Shown here: positions 8,105-16,671 of the stretch, piece by piece
Numbering within the stretch: position 1 is the first letter of the stretch
Layout of the letters: every line of letters begins with the position of its first letter
NCBI GenBank assembly: GCA_009360885.1
Contig: SPEL01000003.1
Location: forward strand, 310,001-374,000
DNA length: 64,000 nt
Reading direction: 5' to 3'
Source of the DNA: Sphingobium sp.
Lineage (GTDB): Bacteria; Pseudomonadota; Alphaproteobacteria; Sphingomonadales; Sphingomonadaceae
Position numbers and translations under genes: made by a program
Notes under the pieces: model-generated
Seen by the model: only the letters and a program-made list of their open reading frames with translations
The model's database searches: none
What the model was told of the DNA's origin: nothing

Positions 8105-8815
8105 ATGTCGCCCCTCGCCCAGCGCATCCTCTTCATGGATGGAGAAGCGATTATCCTTGATAAGCCATCGGGCCTGCCGGTGGACCCGCCGCGGGATGGA
8201 TCGCTCAGTCTGGAAAATCATCTGGCATCGCTGACTTTCGGATTTCAGCGCTGGCCGCTCGCGGTGCATCGGCTAGACCGCGACACCAGCGGCTGCTTGC
8301 TGCTGGCCCGTAACCCCAAGGCGCATAAGCGCTTCACCGCTGCGTTTGAGGCTGGCGATGTCGCCAAAACATACCTCGCCGCCGTTGCCGGCGCACCTGA
8401 AACAGACGAGGGCGAGATCAACCTGCCGCTCGCCAAGATCAGCAGCCCCGAAAAAGGGTGGCGGATGATCGGTAGTGAGAAAAAGGGTAAGGCGGCCCTC
8501 ACTCGCTGGCGGCTGATTAAGACGATAGAAGGGCCGGAGGGGCCAATTTCATTGATCGCCTGCTTCCCCACCACAGGGCGCACCCACCAAATTCGCGTCC
8601 ATCTGGCGGATGGGCTGGGCCTCGGCATTATTGGCGACCCGGTTTATGGCGCACCCGCCATTGACGCGAAGGCACCGATGCTGCTTCACGCTTTGTCTCT
8701 GTCGATACCGCGTGGTGCCAAGCCGCCGGCAGAGGCAACCGCCCCCCTGCCCGACCGGTTCATTGACGCTGGCTTTACCCAAAAGATGCTGGACGATGCC
8801 GGAATTTGCCCCTGA
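8105..8815 (+). CDS. RluA-family RNA pseudouridine synthase (236 aa)
   Basis: Isomerises uridine to pseudouridine in rRNA or tRNA. The catalytic Asp lies in HRLDRDTSG (about residue 56), and ILDKPSGLPV near residue 16 and the TGRTHQIRVHL box near residue 157 are standard RluA-family motifs. There is no N-terminal S4 domain, so it resembles the short RluA/TruC-like branch. I chose ATG 8105 rather than the in-frame GTG at 8090 because the family begins near this point. The gene overlaps arfB by 20 bases. The exact target RNA cannot be deduced. Confidence 0.85.
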   Translation: MSPLAQRILFMDGEAIILDKPSGLPVDPPRDGSLSLENHLASLTFGFQRWPLAVHRLDRDTSGCLLLARNPKAHKRFTAAFEAGDVAKTYLAAVAGAPETDEGEINLPLAKISSPEKGWRMIGSEKKGKAALTRWRLIKTIEGPEGPISLIACFPTTGRTHQIRVHLADGLGLGIIGDPVYGAPAIDAKAPMLLHALSLSIPRGAKPPAEATAPLPDRFIDAGFTQKMLDDAGICP

Positions 8816-9215
8816 CAGCTATGTGATACCCGCAGATGCGCTGGAGGAACGCTTTGTTACCGCCAGTGGCCCCGGCGGGCAGAATGTCAACAAAGTGGCA
8901 ACCGCCGTCCAATTGCGGGTGAGCCTCTATAAGCTGGGCCTGCCCCTTGCGGCCTATCAAAAACTGAAAATGCTCGCGGGGTCACGCCTCACCAATGACG
9001 GCGCAGTGGTCATCATCGCTCAGCGCTTTCGCACACAAGAGGCCAACCGCGAGGATGCTCGCGCGCGGTTCATCGAAATGCTGGCACAGGCGCACCATCG
9101 GGACGCGCGACGCATTAAAACCAAACCATCCAAGGCCGCAAAGGCGCGGCGAGTAGACAGCAAAAAGGCCCGTAGCGCGGTAAAGGCCGGGCGCGGCAAA
9201 TATCGCGCGGAATAG
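8796..9215 (+). CDS. arfB: Alternative ribosome-rescue peptidyl-tRNA hydrolase ArfB
   Basis: Releases peptides from ribosomes stalled at mRNA ends. The catalytic GGQ sits in ASGPGGQNVNKVAT (about residues 20-33), as in ArfB/YaeJ and ICT1. The C-terminal tail is long and very basic, rich in Lys, Arg and Ala (about residues 100-139), as required to probe the empty mRNA channel. The length of 139 residues is right for the family. It starts inside the preceding pseudouridine synthase gene (20-base overlap), indicating co-transcription of two translation-related functions. Confidence 0.9.
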   Translation: MPEFAPDSYVIPADALEERFVTASGPGGQNVNKVATAVQLRVSLYKLGLPLAAYQKLKMLAGSRLTNDGAVVIIAQRFRTQEANREDARARFIEMLAQAHHRDARRIKTKPSKAAKARRVDSKKARSAVKAGRGKYRAE

Positions 9216-9288
9216 ACAGTGGAAGGCAGCTTAGGCGGCAGGACATGGTCCCCCTCATCCGCTACCAGCCTGCCCCTGCCAGCCCAAC

Positions 9289-9429
9289 AAACCGGTTCCC
9301 ACTTTTGCTGTTATTATTTATGCGTTAGTCGCAATCCCGGACGCAAAACCGGTACCCACTTTTGCTGGAATTATTTATGCGTTAGACGCAATCCCGAACG
9401 CAAAACCGGTTCCCACTTTTGCTGGAATT
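9289..9429. repeat. 57-bp tandem repeat, about 2.5 copies
   Basis: The segment AAACCGGTTCCCACTTTTGC recurs at 9289, 9346 (one change) and 9403, giving an exact 57-base period with few mismatches. On the minus strand the core reads GCAAAAGTGGGAACCGG. The same core occurs in the palindromic element at 36077-36120. It lies downstream of both arfB and the haemoglobin gene (convergent). It looks like a dispersed intergenic element rather than coding DNA, although 57 is divisible by three and one frame stays open. Confidence 0.85.
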
Positions 9430-9433
9430 GCTT

Positions 9434-9817
9434 TTATTCATTCACCATCGACATGGCCATATCCATCAGCCGGTGCGTCATCGCAACTGCCAGCTTCTCA
9501 TCCACATCAGGCTGGTCCGATATCGCGCGCGCCATCGCCTCGCTCCACTGCCGCGCAACCTCTGGCGTGATTGGCAAAGGGCGATGCAGTGACATCATGC
9601 AAATTTTGCGGTCAAACCATGTTTTCGGCCCACCCAGCCACGCTGAGAGAAACTCCGTCAGCCCAGCCCTGACACCGGAGAGATCATCCTCATGGAGCGC
9701 CCGCAACTCGCCATAGGTCTCTTCCTCATCCATCAGTCGATAGAAACGATCAACAATCGCCCGCACTACGGCATCCCCGCCCAGCATTTCATAGGGGGTG
9801 ACGGAATTTAAATCCAT
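9434..9817 (-). CDS. Truncated haemoglobin, group II-like (127 aa)
   Basis: A small haem protein of the 2-on-2 globin family, binding O2 or NO in the cytoplasm. Typical features are VDRFYRLMDEE near the B helix, then WLGGPKTWFDR and LHRPLPITPE, where the His is the probable proximal haem ligand and PITPE opens the next helix. Length and pattern match group II (trHbO). I chose ATG 9817 (MDLNSVTPYEMLGG), since the in-frame upstream ATG at 9856 adds a non-conserved tail. It stands alone between the repeat and polA. Oxygen-related regulation is possible but no FNR box is seen. Confidence 0.85.
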   Translation of the reverse strand: MDLNSVTPYEMLGGDAVVRAIVDRFYRLMDEEETYGELRALHEDDLSGVRAGLTEFLSAWLGGPKTWFDRKICMMSLHRPLPITPEVARQWSEAMARAISDQPDVDEKLAVAMTHRLMDMAMSMVNE

Positions 9818-9901
9818 GAAGGCACCTTTTTGACCAGAGGACGAGCGAAGCGCCACCCTCTATTGCAGATGCCGCCCGCCCTATCCTTGATGCGCGTCAA
9901 A

Positions 9902-12748
9902 TTAGTGGGCAGCCCCCCAATCGGGACCAGTTCCTACCTCGACCACCAAGGGCACGGATATATCGACAAGCGGCGCGGCGGCATTTTCCATCACATCGCG
10001 AATGATTGCGCTAGCGGCTTCGACCTGCCTCTCTGGCAGTTCGAACACCAGTTCGTCATGCACCTGTAGCAGCATTTTAACATCCGTCAGACCTGCCGCC
10101 TCCAGCGCAGGCCCCATGCGCACCATGGCACGTTTGATGATGTCTGCGCTCGTCCCCTGTATCGGCGCGTTAATCGCGGCACGCTCCGCCCCCTGCCGTT
10201 CATGCATGACCTTTGCATTGATACGCGGGAACCATGTCTTGCGCCCGAACAGGGTTTCGGTAAACCCATTGGCGCGCACTTTCTCCAATGTTTCGTTGAT
10301 ATAAGCGGCGATACCTGGGAAACGGTCATAATAGCGGCTTATCATATCCTGCGCTTCATCCGCCGATATTTCGAGGCGTCCCGCCAGCCCCCAACGGGAA
10401 ATGCCATAGAGGATCGAAAAGTTGATCGTCTTGGCCCGCGCACGGGTATCTCGGTTGACCTCCCCGAATAATTCCTGCGCGGTAGCAGCATGAATATCCT
10501 CACCGCGTGCAAAGGCATCCTTCAGCGCAGGCACATTGGCCATATGCGCGGCGAGACGCAGCTCAATCTGGCTATAATCCGCAGAAAGCAACACATTACC
10601 CGGCTCCGCGATGAAGGCCGCGCGGATTTGCCGCCCCGCTTCGCTACGGATGGGAATATTCTGGAGGTTCGGGTCAGTAGAGGACAAACGCCCCGTCTGC
10701 GCCCCCGATAAGGAATAGCTGGTATGCACCCGCCCCGTCACCGGGCTGATCTGCGCCTGCAACGCATCGGTATAGGTGGATTTGAGCTTCGCCAGTTGCC
10801 GCCAGTCGAGCAACTTTCCGGCGATTTCCACACCCTCAGCCTTTAATTTCTCCAGCACCGTCACATCGGTGGAATAAGCACCAGTTTTGCCCTTTTTTCC
10901 GCCCTTTAGGCCCATTTTATCAAATAAAATCTCACCAAGCTGCTTCGGGCTGGAAATCAGAAATTCCTGCCCGGCAAGCCCGTGGATTTCCGTTTCAAGA
11001 GCGGCCAGCCCCTGCGTAAATTCACCTGAAAGGCGGGAGAGATAGTCCCGGTCAACCTTAATGCCTTTGCGCTCCATACCGGCGATGACGGGCACCAACG
11101 GGCGGTCCACCAGTTCATAGATGCGCGTGACCCGTTCCTGATACAGGCGGGGTTTCAAAATCTGCCAAAGGCGCAGCGTGACCTCAGCATCCTCGGCGGC
11201 ATAGGCCGTGGCTTTGTCCAGCGGTACCTCGGCAAAGCTGATCTGTTTTTTGCCCGTTCCCGCTACCTCCTTGAACGCGATGCATTGATGGCCCAGATGA
11301 GTTTTCGCGGCCTCATCCATGCCATGACCGCCAAGGCCCTTACCAGCCTCCAGATCAAAACTGAGGAGGATGCTGTCATCAAAAGGCGTGATGACGACAC
11401 CGCCCAGACCTTCTTTTTGGTAAGCAATATCAAGAACATTCATATCATATTTCAGATTATGTCCGAGCTTTAATACGCCCTCATCCTCTAACAATGGCTT
11501 TAGCTTCGCCAATGCCACAGCCGGGGTAAGTTGGTCGGGCCTTTCCGCGAACATATCACTGCCGATATGCCCCACGGGGATATAACAGGCGCGCCCCGGC
11601 GCGGTCGCAAGGCTGATGCCAACAAGGCGCGCACCAATGGCATCCAGCGCATCGGTTTCCGTGTCCACGGCAACAAGGCCATTGGCGGTCGCCTCCGCTA
11701 TCCATTGGTCCAGCGTCGCCTCATCCGTCACCATCGTATAAAGGCTATGGTCAATCGGTGCATATTGGGGTGCAGCAGGGGCAGAAGGCGCGGAAGCAGC
11801 AACCGACGACGAAACCGCGGGAGCCGATACCGAGGCGGAAGCGCCGCCTCCCTGCACCGGCGCACCATTGGCCGATGCAACGGCAGACAGGCGCGAGAGC
11901 AATGAATTAAAGCCCTGCTCCTCCAAAAACGCTCGCAAAGGCTCAGGCGGCACAGCCGTGAGTTCAAAATCCTCCAGCGCATCGGGCAAAGGCACCGCCT
12001 TATGCAGTTCCACCAGTTCCCGCGACAAACGCGCCAACCCTTCATTCTCGGCCAGCTTTTCACGCATTTTTGAGGGTTTCATGGAGGGCACAGCCGCAAA
12101 TACGCCGTCCAGATCGCCATATTCATTAATCAGCTTCGACGCGGTTTTGGGGCCAATGCCCGGCACGCCCGGCACATTATCCGCCGTATCGCCCATCAAC
12201 GCCAGCACATCCCCCAGCCTGTCGGGCATGACACCGAATTTCTGCATCACATACTCATCGGACCGGCGCTCATTCTTCATCGTGTCGAGCATATCGACAC
12301 CGGGCTGAATAAGCTGCGCAAGGTCTTTATCCGACGATACGATAGTGACTTTCCATCCTCGTTTTACCGCCTCCACCGTGTAACTGGCGATGATGTCATC
12401 GGCTTCAAAGCCTTCTTCCTCGATACATGGTAGAGAAAAGGCCCGCGTCGCATCGCGGATCATCGGAAATTGCGGGATGAGGTCTTCGGGTGGCGGCGGG
12501 CGGTTCGCCTTATATTCGGGGTAAAGTTCCTTGCGGAAGGTCTTGCTGGATTTATCGAGGATGACTGCCAGATGGGTCGGCCCATCGGCCGCATGCAGCT
12601 CCGCCGCCAGCTTCCACAGCATCGCTGTATAGCCATAAACCGCGCCCGCTGGCTGGCCATGGCGGTTCGTAAGCGGCGGCAACTGATGATAGGCACGGAA
12701 TATATAGCCGCTGCCGTCGATGAGATAGAGGTGATTCTGGCTGGTCAT
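9902..12748 (-). CDS. polA: DNA polymerase I
   Basis: A 948-residue repair and Okazaki-fragment polymerase. The N-terminal 5' nuclease domain (about 1-290) opens with LYLIDGSGYIFRAYH. A long Ala/Ser/Pro linker follows. The 3'-5' exonuclease domain keeps its metal ligands in DTETDALD, so proofreading is probably active. The polymerase domain (about 550-948) has motif A DYSQIELR, motif B RARAKTINFSILYG and motif C QVHDELVFE. The start at ATG 12748 matches the family, and a longer in-frame start at 12853 adds 35 residues with no family similarity. Monocistronic by position. Confidence 0.97.
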   Translation of the reverse strand: MTSQNHLYLIDGSGYIFRAYHQLPPLTNRHGQPAGAVYGYTAMLWKLAAELHAADGPTHLAVILDKSSKTFRKELYPEYKANRPPPPEDLIPQFPMIRDATRAFSLPCIEEEGFEADDIIASYTVEAVKRGWKVTIVSSDKDLAQLIQPGVDMLDTMKNERRSDEYVMQKFGVMPDRLGDVLALMGDTADNVPGVPGIGPKTASKLINEYGDLDGVFAAVPSMKPSKMREKLAENEGLARLSRELVELHKAVPLPDALEDFELTAVPPEPLRAFLEEQGFNSLLSRLSAVASANGAPVQGGGASASVSAPAVSSSVAASAPSAPAAPQYAPIDHSLYTMVTDEATLDQWIAEATANGLVAVDTETDALDAIGARLVGISLATAPGRACYIPVGHIGSDMFAERPDQLTPAVALAKLKPLLEDEGVLKLGHNLKYDMNVLDIAYQKEGLGGVVITPFDDSILLSFDLEAGKGLGGHGMDEAAKTHLGHQCIAFKEVAGTGKKQISFAEVPLDKATAYAAEDAEVTLRLWQILKPRLYQERVTRIYELVDRPLVPVIAGMERKGIKVDRDYLSRLSGEFTQGLAALETEIHGLAGQEFLISSPKQLGEILFDKMGLKGGKKGKTGAYSTDVTVLEKLKAEGVEIAGKLLDWRQLAKLKSTYTDALQAQISPVTGRVHTSYSLSGAQTGRLSSTDPNLQNIPIRSEAGRQIRAAFIAEPGNVLLSADYSQIELRLAAHMANVPALKDAFARGEDIHAATAQELFGEVNRDTRARAKTINFSILYGISRWGLAGRLEISADEAQDMISRYYDRFPGIAAYINETLEKVRANGFTETLFGRKTWFPRINAKVMHERQGAERAAINAPIQGTSADIIKRAMVRMGPALEAAGLTDVKMLLQVHDELVFELPERQVEAASAIIRDVMENAAAPLVDISVPLVVEVGTGPDWGAAH

Positions 12749-12911
12749 GCAGCCGGAATAGCCGAGGGCGCACCTGCTGCCAAATGATGAGGCGGATAGC
12801 GGCCTAAATAATGAAAAGGCAGGCTCCTTCCACCGAAGCCCGCCCCATTTCATTCATGCCCGGCTATTCCCGGTGCCAGATTTCCCAAATCCCTATTTCC
12901 CGGATACCAGA

Positions 12912-14090
12912 TTATTTCCGATGGCTGGCCGCGATGGCGCGGGACACACCCTGCATTAACTGCCAACGCTCTGGAATGGCGGCCGTTGTGCTGCCGATCA
13001 TCACGGCAACGGCATAGCTGGTTCCATCCGGTGCGGTCATGATGCCGACGTCATTATACCCTGTTGAACGGGGGGCGAGATCCTGCCCTGTGCCTGTTTT
13101 ATGGCCATAGCGCCAGCCTGCGGGAACACCACCTTTGATACGCTGCGGACCCGTTTTCGCGCCCTCCATCGTTGAAATAAGATAGGCCGTAGAGGAAGGA
13201 GAAAGCATTTCCCCACGCTTCAGCTTCGCCAGCGCAAGGGTGATGGAACTGGCCGCCGCGCCATCTGGTGGATTGGCCAAATAATCATCAAGTGCTTTTT
13301 CCCGCACCGATTTCGGCAAATTGGCCCGCGCCGTATAAAAATTGCGCCCGATCGACATGCTCTGGTTCCATGTAAGGCCCGCAGTCTTGCTCTGAAGCAA
13401 GCGCTCTCCCGGCCCGAAACGAATATCGGGGATAAATCGCCGCGCGAGGAAACCGCGCACAGCCTCCGGCCCGCCTACTTTGCGTAATATTGCATCATTG
13501 GCGGTATTGTCGCTTTGCTGCATCGCGCGGTTATACAGGTCCGACAGGGTCGTTGTATAGGTTCCGCCCTTCATCATCGCTGCGACAGGCTGATGAAACA
13601 AGGTTAGATCATTGCCGCTAATCGTGACAGGATCACTCATCGTCAACCGGTCACGATCAATCGCATCCAGCATAGTCATCGCCACCCACAGCTTCGACAC
13701 GCTTTGCTGCGGCATCAGGCGACCGCCATTATAGGAAACTTCCCAATCCGCATCGACGCGGCGGACCGATATGCCAGCCACACCGTTAAAATTCTGCCCT
13801 AATGCAGCAATGCTGCGCTGCAATTCTACCGGAGCAACAGCCCGGCTCGCCATAGGGGGACGAGGAGCAGGAACATAAGCTGACGCCGGTGGGCGGGTAA
13901 CAGGGGCCTGAGGCGCAGGATAATGGGCCTGACGCGGATTAACCGACGCATCGGCAACGCAACCGGACAGGAGGACCGATACGATAACCCCTTTGGTCCA
14001 GCCGATATTCCATCCGCGCCCCTGCGGCAACGCCCCACGTTTCAGGGTGATTTTACCTGCCTGCCCCCGACCTGACCAACTTTCCCTCAT
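12912..14090 (-). CDS. Class A beta-lactamase-like serine hydrolase, lipoprotein
   Basis: Periplasmic, probably lipid-anchored: lipobox LLSGC about 40 residues after ATG 14090, then a Pro/Ala-rich linker. The catalytic motifs of class A enzymes are present: SVSK (SxxK), SDN and KTG. A Glu exactly 36 residues after the Ser of SDN, in GERLLQ, corresponds to Glu166, but the usual Asn170 is Gln. Roughly 30-40 extra residues lie between this loop and the TGPQRIKGG region. It may hydrolyse beta-lactams or be a related DD-peptidase-like hydrolase. A GTG start at 14123 is also possible. Confidence 0.8.
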   Translation of the reverse strand: MRESWSGRGQAGKITLKRGALPQGRGWNIGWTKGVIVSVLLSGCVADASVNPRQAHYPAPQAPVTRPPASAYVPAPRPPMASRAVAPVELQRSIAALGQNFNGVAGISVRRVDADWEVSYNGGRLMPQQSVSKLWVAMTMLDAIDRDRLTMSDPVTISGNDLTLFHQPVAAMMKGGTYTTTLSDLYNRAMQQSDNTANDAILRKVGGPEAVRGFLARRFIPDIRFGPGERLLQSKTAGLTWNQSMSIGRNFYTARANLPKSVREKALDDYLANPPDGAAASSITLALAKLKRGEMLSPSSTAYLISTMEGAKTGPQRIKGGVPAGWRYGHKTGTGQDLAPRSTGYNDVGIMTAPDGTSYAVAVMIGSTTAAIPERWQLMQGVSRAIAASHRK

Positions 14091-14223
14091 AGTCCCTTTC
14101 GTCCCCGCTGGTTCAGCAACCACTCATACTGCTAAACTCATTAAAAGCTATTAATAGTAATGCCCTTAACAACTGCTGATAATGAAGCCCCATCGGCCAA
14201 TTATGCGACGAATGATTCAAATA

Positions 14224-14246
14224 TCAGGTTAACCCGCGAAACCTGA
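14224..14246. promoter_or_regulatory. Inverted repeat upstream of the alpha/beta hydrolase
   Basis: TCAGGTT at 14224-14230 and AACCTGA at 14240-14246 form a perfect seven-base inverted repeat with a nine-base spacer, 40 bases before the hydrolase start, in the divergent intergenic region shared with the beta-lactamase-like gene. The geometry suits a dimeric repressor operator. The regulator is unknown. Confidence 0.4.
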
Positions 14247-14285
14247 ACGATATTTTGAAAAAATGCCACCCATGAGGATGATATA

Positions 14286-15167
14286 GTGAGCATTCCCCCC
14301 GTTTCCATGATGACAGAAAGACGCAGACTGATTTTTGGCGCAGGCGCCGCGTTAATAGCTGCCATGACCGCCCTGCCTTCTACTCCAGCACAGGCCGCTC
14401 CCTTTCTCTCTCAACGCATGACCATGAAGCGGCGCGGCACCCTCGGCCCCGGCGGGCGGGACGTCATCCTGATTGCTGGCCTCGCCAGTGGCCCGGCCAT
14501 ATGGAATGACCTGCCTGCGTCCATGCCCGGACATAGGTTTCATCTGGTGCATATAGCTGGCTTTGCGGGGCTCCCAGTCGGAGGAAATGCGAGCGGGCCA
14601 TTACTCACTCCGCTTGTGAGCGAACTGGCCCGCTATATTGATACGCAGCCCCTGCGCGCGCCCGCTATTATCGGGCACAGCATGGGCGGCATGCTATCCA
14701 TGATGTTGGCTCTGCGCCCCACGCCCAAGATCAACCGGATAATAGTGGTGGATATGCTGCCTGAGGGCGCGGCTATGCTAGGCGGAACAGCAGGCGGCAT
14801 CGGCTTTCTGGCGGGACAACTTAATGGCTATCTCACCGGCACAAAGGCCGGACGACAGATGCTGGCCCAAATGGTGATGCAAACCCCCGGCGCGCAGGAT
14901 AGTGACCCTCAGGTCATCGCGCAGGCATTGACTGAACTAGGCCAGATCAACCTTCGCCCGCGGCTAGGCTCCATCACCTGCCCGATGCAGATTATCTATG
15001 CCCTCCCCAATGACAAGGAAATGGCCGCCGCCCAGCGCCAGCGTTATCAAAGCGCTTATGCCAATGCACGCAGCGCAGTGCTGACCCCCATAGGCCCCAG
15101 CGGCCATATGATTATGCAGGATCAGCCCGAAAAATTTAAAACCCTCGTTCAAAAATTTTTAAAATGA
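14286..15167 (+). CDS. Exported alpha/beta hydrolase (293 aa)
   Basis: Serine hydrolase fold: nucleophile elbow GHSMGG (about residues 134-139), preceded by the oxyanion region LIAGLASGPAIWND and followed by a late GHMIMQDQPEKF box with the catalytic His. The N-terminus TERRRLIFGAGAALIAA and the AQA site near residue 37 look like a twin-arginine signal, so export to the periplasm is likely. The GTG at 14286 has GAGGA eight bases upstream. ATG 14307 is an alternative start. Substrate unknown. Confidence 0.8.
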   Translation: MSIPPVSMMTERRRLIFGAGAALIAAMTALPSTPAQAAPFLSQRMTMKRRGTLGPGGRDVILIAGLASGPAIWNDLPASMPGHRFHLVHIAGFAGLPVGGNASGPLLTPLVSELARYIDTQPLRAPAIIGHSMGGMLSMMLALRPTPKINRIIVVDMLPEGAAMLGGTAGGIGFLAGQLNGYLTGTKAGRQMLAQMVMQTPGAQDSDPQVIAQALTELGQINLRPRLGSITCPMQIIYALPNDKEMAAAQRQRYQSAYANARSAVLTPIGPSGHMIMQDQPEKFKTLVQKFLK

Positions 15168-15182
15168 GAAAATCTCATATTA

Positions 15183-15224
15183 TTGATTCAGATCAACGCA
15201 GCAATAATTGAACAGGCATATACC
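15183..15224 (+). promoter_or_regulatory. Perfect FNR/Dnr-type box with class-II promoter spacing
   Basis: TTGATTCAGATCAA at 15183-15196 matches the FNR/FixK/Dnr consensus TTGAT-N4-ATCAA in all ten conserved bases. Its centre is at 15189.5. A -10-like TATACC occupies 15219-15224, which puts the box at -41.5 relative to a start near 15231, the standard class-II activator position. No protein gene follows on the plus strand. The transcript would be the small RNA candidate. The box also contains a GANTC (GATTC). Confidence 0.6.
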
Positions 15225-15230
15225 AACATC

Positions 15231-15339
15231 AGACAGACGAGAGAGACACCCTTTCTTTCTGTCGAAGGCGTTTCCCACGCCTTCTCCTCCTCGGCACTTC
15301 ACAGGGCGCGCCTGATTTCAGGTTGCGCCCTTTTTTTTT
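15231..15339 (+). ncRNA. Candidate trans-acting small RNA with anti-Shine-Dalgarno motif
   Basis: About 109 bases run from the predicted start to a T9 tract with no credible reading frame. A perfect eight-base stem GAAGGCGT/ACGCCTTC (15264-15271 and 15277-15284, five-base loop) is followed directly by CTCCTCCTC (15284-15292), able to pair with ribosome-binding sites, as in known alphaproteobacterial CUCCUC small RNAs. An intrinsic terminator ends it. The upstream FNR-type box suggests induction under low oxygen. The 5' end is inferred from promoter spacing only. Confidence 0.55.
15304..15339 (+). terminator. Strong intrinsic terminator
   Basis: GGGCGC (15304-15309) pairs with GCGCCC (15325-15330), with an inner CCTG/CAGG pairing, followed by nine T residues (15331-15339). 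It ends the small RNA candidate and possibly read-through from the alpha/beta hydrolase. Confidence 0.85.
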
Positions 15340-15356
15340 CATTCCACTAATCACTC

Positions 15357-16013
15357 TTAATTCATTTTTTGATTGCACTTCATCTTCAGCAGTAATGTAA
15401 ATGCAGAGGCACCAGAGAGCATTCCCCCGCCCGTCATGAGGACATTAGCCAGCAGCAGTCCGACCAAAAATACCGCCCAGCCCAACAGGCCAGCCAATAT
15501 TGCTAATCTCTGTTCGGTCCATTTTTCGACAGACTTCGCCCAATATGACCGCAATGCGAACAAAAAAACGACGATCGAGAGCATGACCGCCCCGAACAAA
15601 ACCACCTGATGAGGGAGAGAAACACCTCCCCTCTCGCTTTGCACCAGCCCAAAGGTAATCGGGCTAAGCCACAATGCCAGGCCAAGCAATATTCCAGCCA
15701 AAGCAGAGAGCGAGAGACACACCGCCGCCAGCCGCGACACCCCCATCAAAGGCCAGAAGCGCCCGAAGAGAAACCCCGCACCTCCCCCAACACAAAGAGC
15801 AACTGCGATTTCTGCCATATCGAGAAACTTATGCGTGGAAATAGTAAGGACAATGGCCAGCGCAAAAGCGGCTGCGCCCAACCAGAAACCAGCCTTACCC
15901 GCCTGAGGCTTTCCCCCAAGCAGGAAGAGTAAGACCAACAAGAACAGAAGGAGAGAGACTGACGCGCCAATAAGCAGGGGCAAAGGTATCAACAATGATG
16001 GCACCATCATCAC
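15357..16013 (-). CDS. Polytopic membrane protein (218 aa), weakly transhydrogenase-like
   Basis: Six or seven hydrophobic segments cover nearly the whole protein. The segment AEIAVALCVGGGAGFLFGRF with the following MGVSRLAAV recalls part of the membrane domain of NAD(P) transhydrogenase subunit beta, but the nucleotide-binding domain is absent and the match is only by eye. It overlaps the upstream small membrane gene by four bases (16010-16013), so the two should be translated together and may form one complex. Function unknown. Confidence 0.6.
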   Translation of the reverse strand: MMMVPSLLIPLPLLIGASVSLLLFLLVLLFLLGGKPQAGKAGFWLGAAAFALAIVLTISTHKFLDMAEIAVALCVGGGAGFLFGRFWPLMGVSRLAAVCLSLSALAGILLGLALWLSPITFGLVQSERGGVSLPHQVVLFGAVMLSIVVFLFALRSYWAKSVEKWTEQRLAILAGLLGWAVFLVGLLLANVLMTGGGMLSGASAFTLLLKMKCNQKMN

Positions 16014-16306
16014 TCTGCCTCATCGCGCCGTTCATCATGCCGCCGCTCATCAGGCAAACGAGCCAGCATAGTGAAAGCCGTGACCCCGGCAAAAAACGCG
16101 AAAGCAATCGCACCATAGCTGAGCCAGTTCAATATTCCTTCGCCGATTTCAGCCGCGACGATTATCGCCCCCACGACAACAATGGAAACCATCCCGATCA
16201 TTGCCATGATAATCGCCAAAAACCGCGTGGATTGGCTATGCCAGATATAAAAACAGGCAATGGAGCAGCCCAGCACCATCAATGGCAGGACAGAAATAAA
16301 ATACAT
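16010..16306 (-). CDS. Small polytopic membrane protein (98 aa)
   Basis: Three hydrophobic segments (about residues 1-20, 28-52 and 60-82) and a charged C-terminal tail rich in Arg, Asp and Glu. The stop overlaps the start of the following membrane protein as ATGA, indicating a two-gene unit. No family recognised. It lies downstream of the small oxidase subunit gene on the same strand, 75 bases apart, so a respiratory link is possible but not shown. Confidence 0.6.
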   Translation of the reverse strand: MYFISVLPLMVLGCSIACFYIWHSQSTRFLAIIMAMIGMVSIVVVGAIIVAAEIGEGILNWLSYGAIAFAFFAGVTAFTMLARLPDERRHDERRDEAE

Positions 16307-16381
16307 AATCTGTTATCTGTCCCGCTTAACTGGCCCATCCTCTCCCTTTTCACACGCAGAAAAAGGAAGAAAAACGCTTCA

Positions 16382-16504
16382 TCAACTAATCAGCAACACA
16401 ACCAATATGGCGATCAAAGCAACCGCAAGCGTCCCCCATTTCACGAACCAGATAAAGCCCCGATAGGTATGCTGTGCCATTTCCATATCATTTTGCGTTG
16501 CCAT
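16382..16504 (-). CDS. aa3-type cytochrome c oxidase subunit IV-like protein (40 aa)
   Basis: A 40-residue protein with a polar N-terminus (MATQNDMEMAQHTYRGF) and one C-terminal membrane helix starting at KWGTLAVALIAILVV. This is the characteristic layout of the tiny alphaproteobacterial aa3 oxidase subunit IV family. ATG 16504 follows a good GGAAGAGGG ribosome-binding site, and longer upstream frames lack similarity. It is far from other oxidase genes in this window. Confidence 0.75.
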   Translation of the reverse strand: MATQNDMEMAQHTYRGFIWFVKWGTLAVALIAILVVLLIS

Positions 16505-16671
16505 ATCCACCCTCTTCCTTTTCGTGCATCTCGCCGCTTTCCTTCGACGATTTTGACGCAGATTATGGCCTTTCATCGGCGGGGACAAGCCATAACGTAG
16601 ATATTTCCACAAGTTAACCCCCGCTTTACCTGATGCCATTAGGGTTGCCAGTCAGGACTCTGTAAGGATGA

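Noticed and set aside
9289-9429. Possible CRISPR array
   Set aside because: The whole 57-base unit is repeated, with no unique spacers and no cas genes nearby.
9219-9716. Plus-strand frame across the 57-bp repeats
   Set aside because: It merely reads the repeat three times (unit length divisible by three) and then the complement of the haemoglobin gene.
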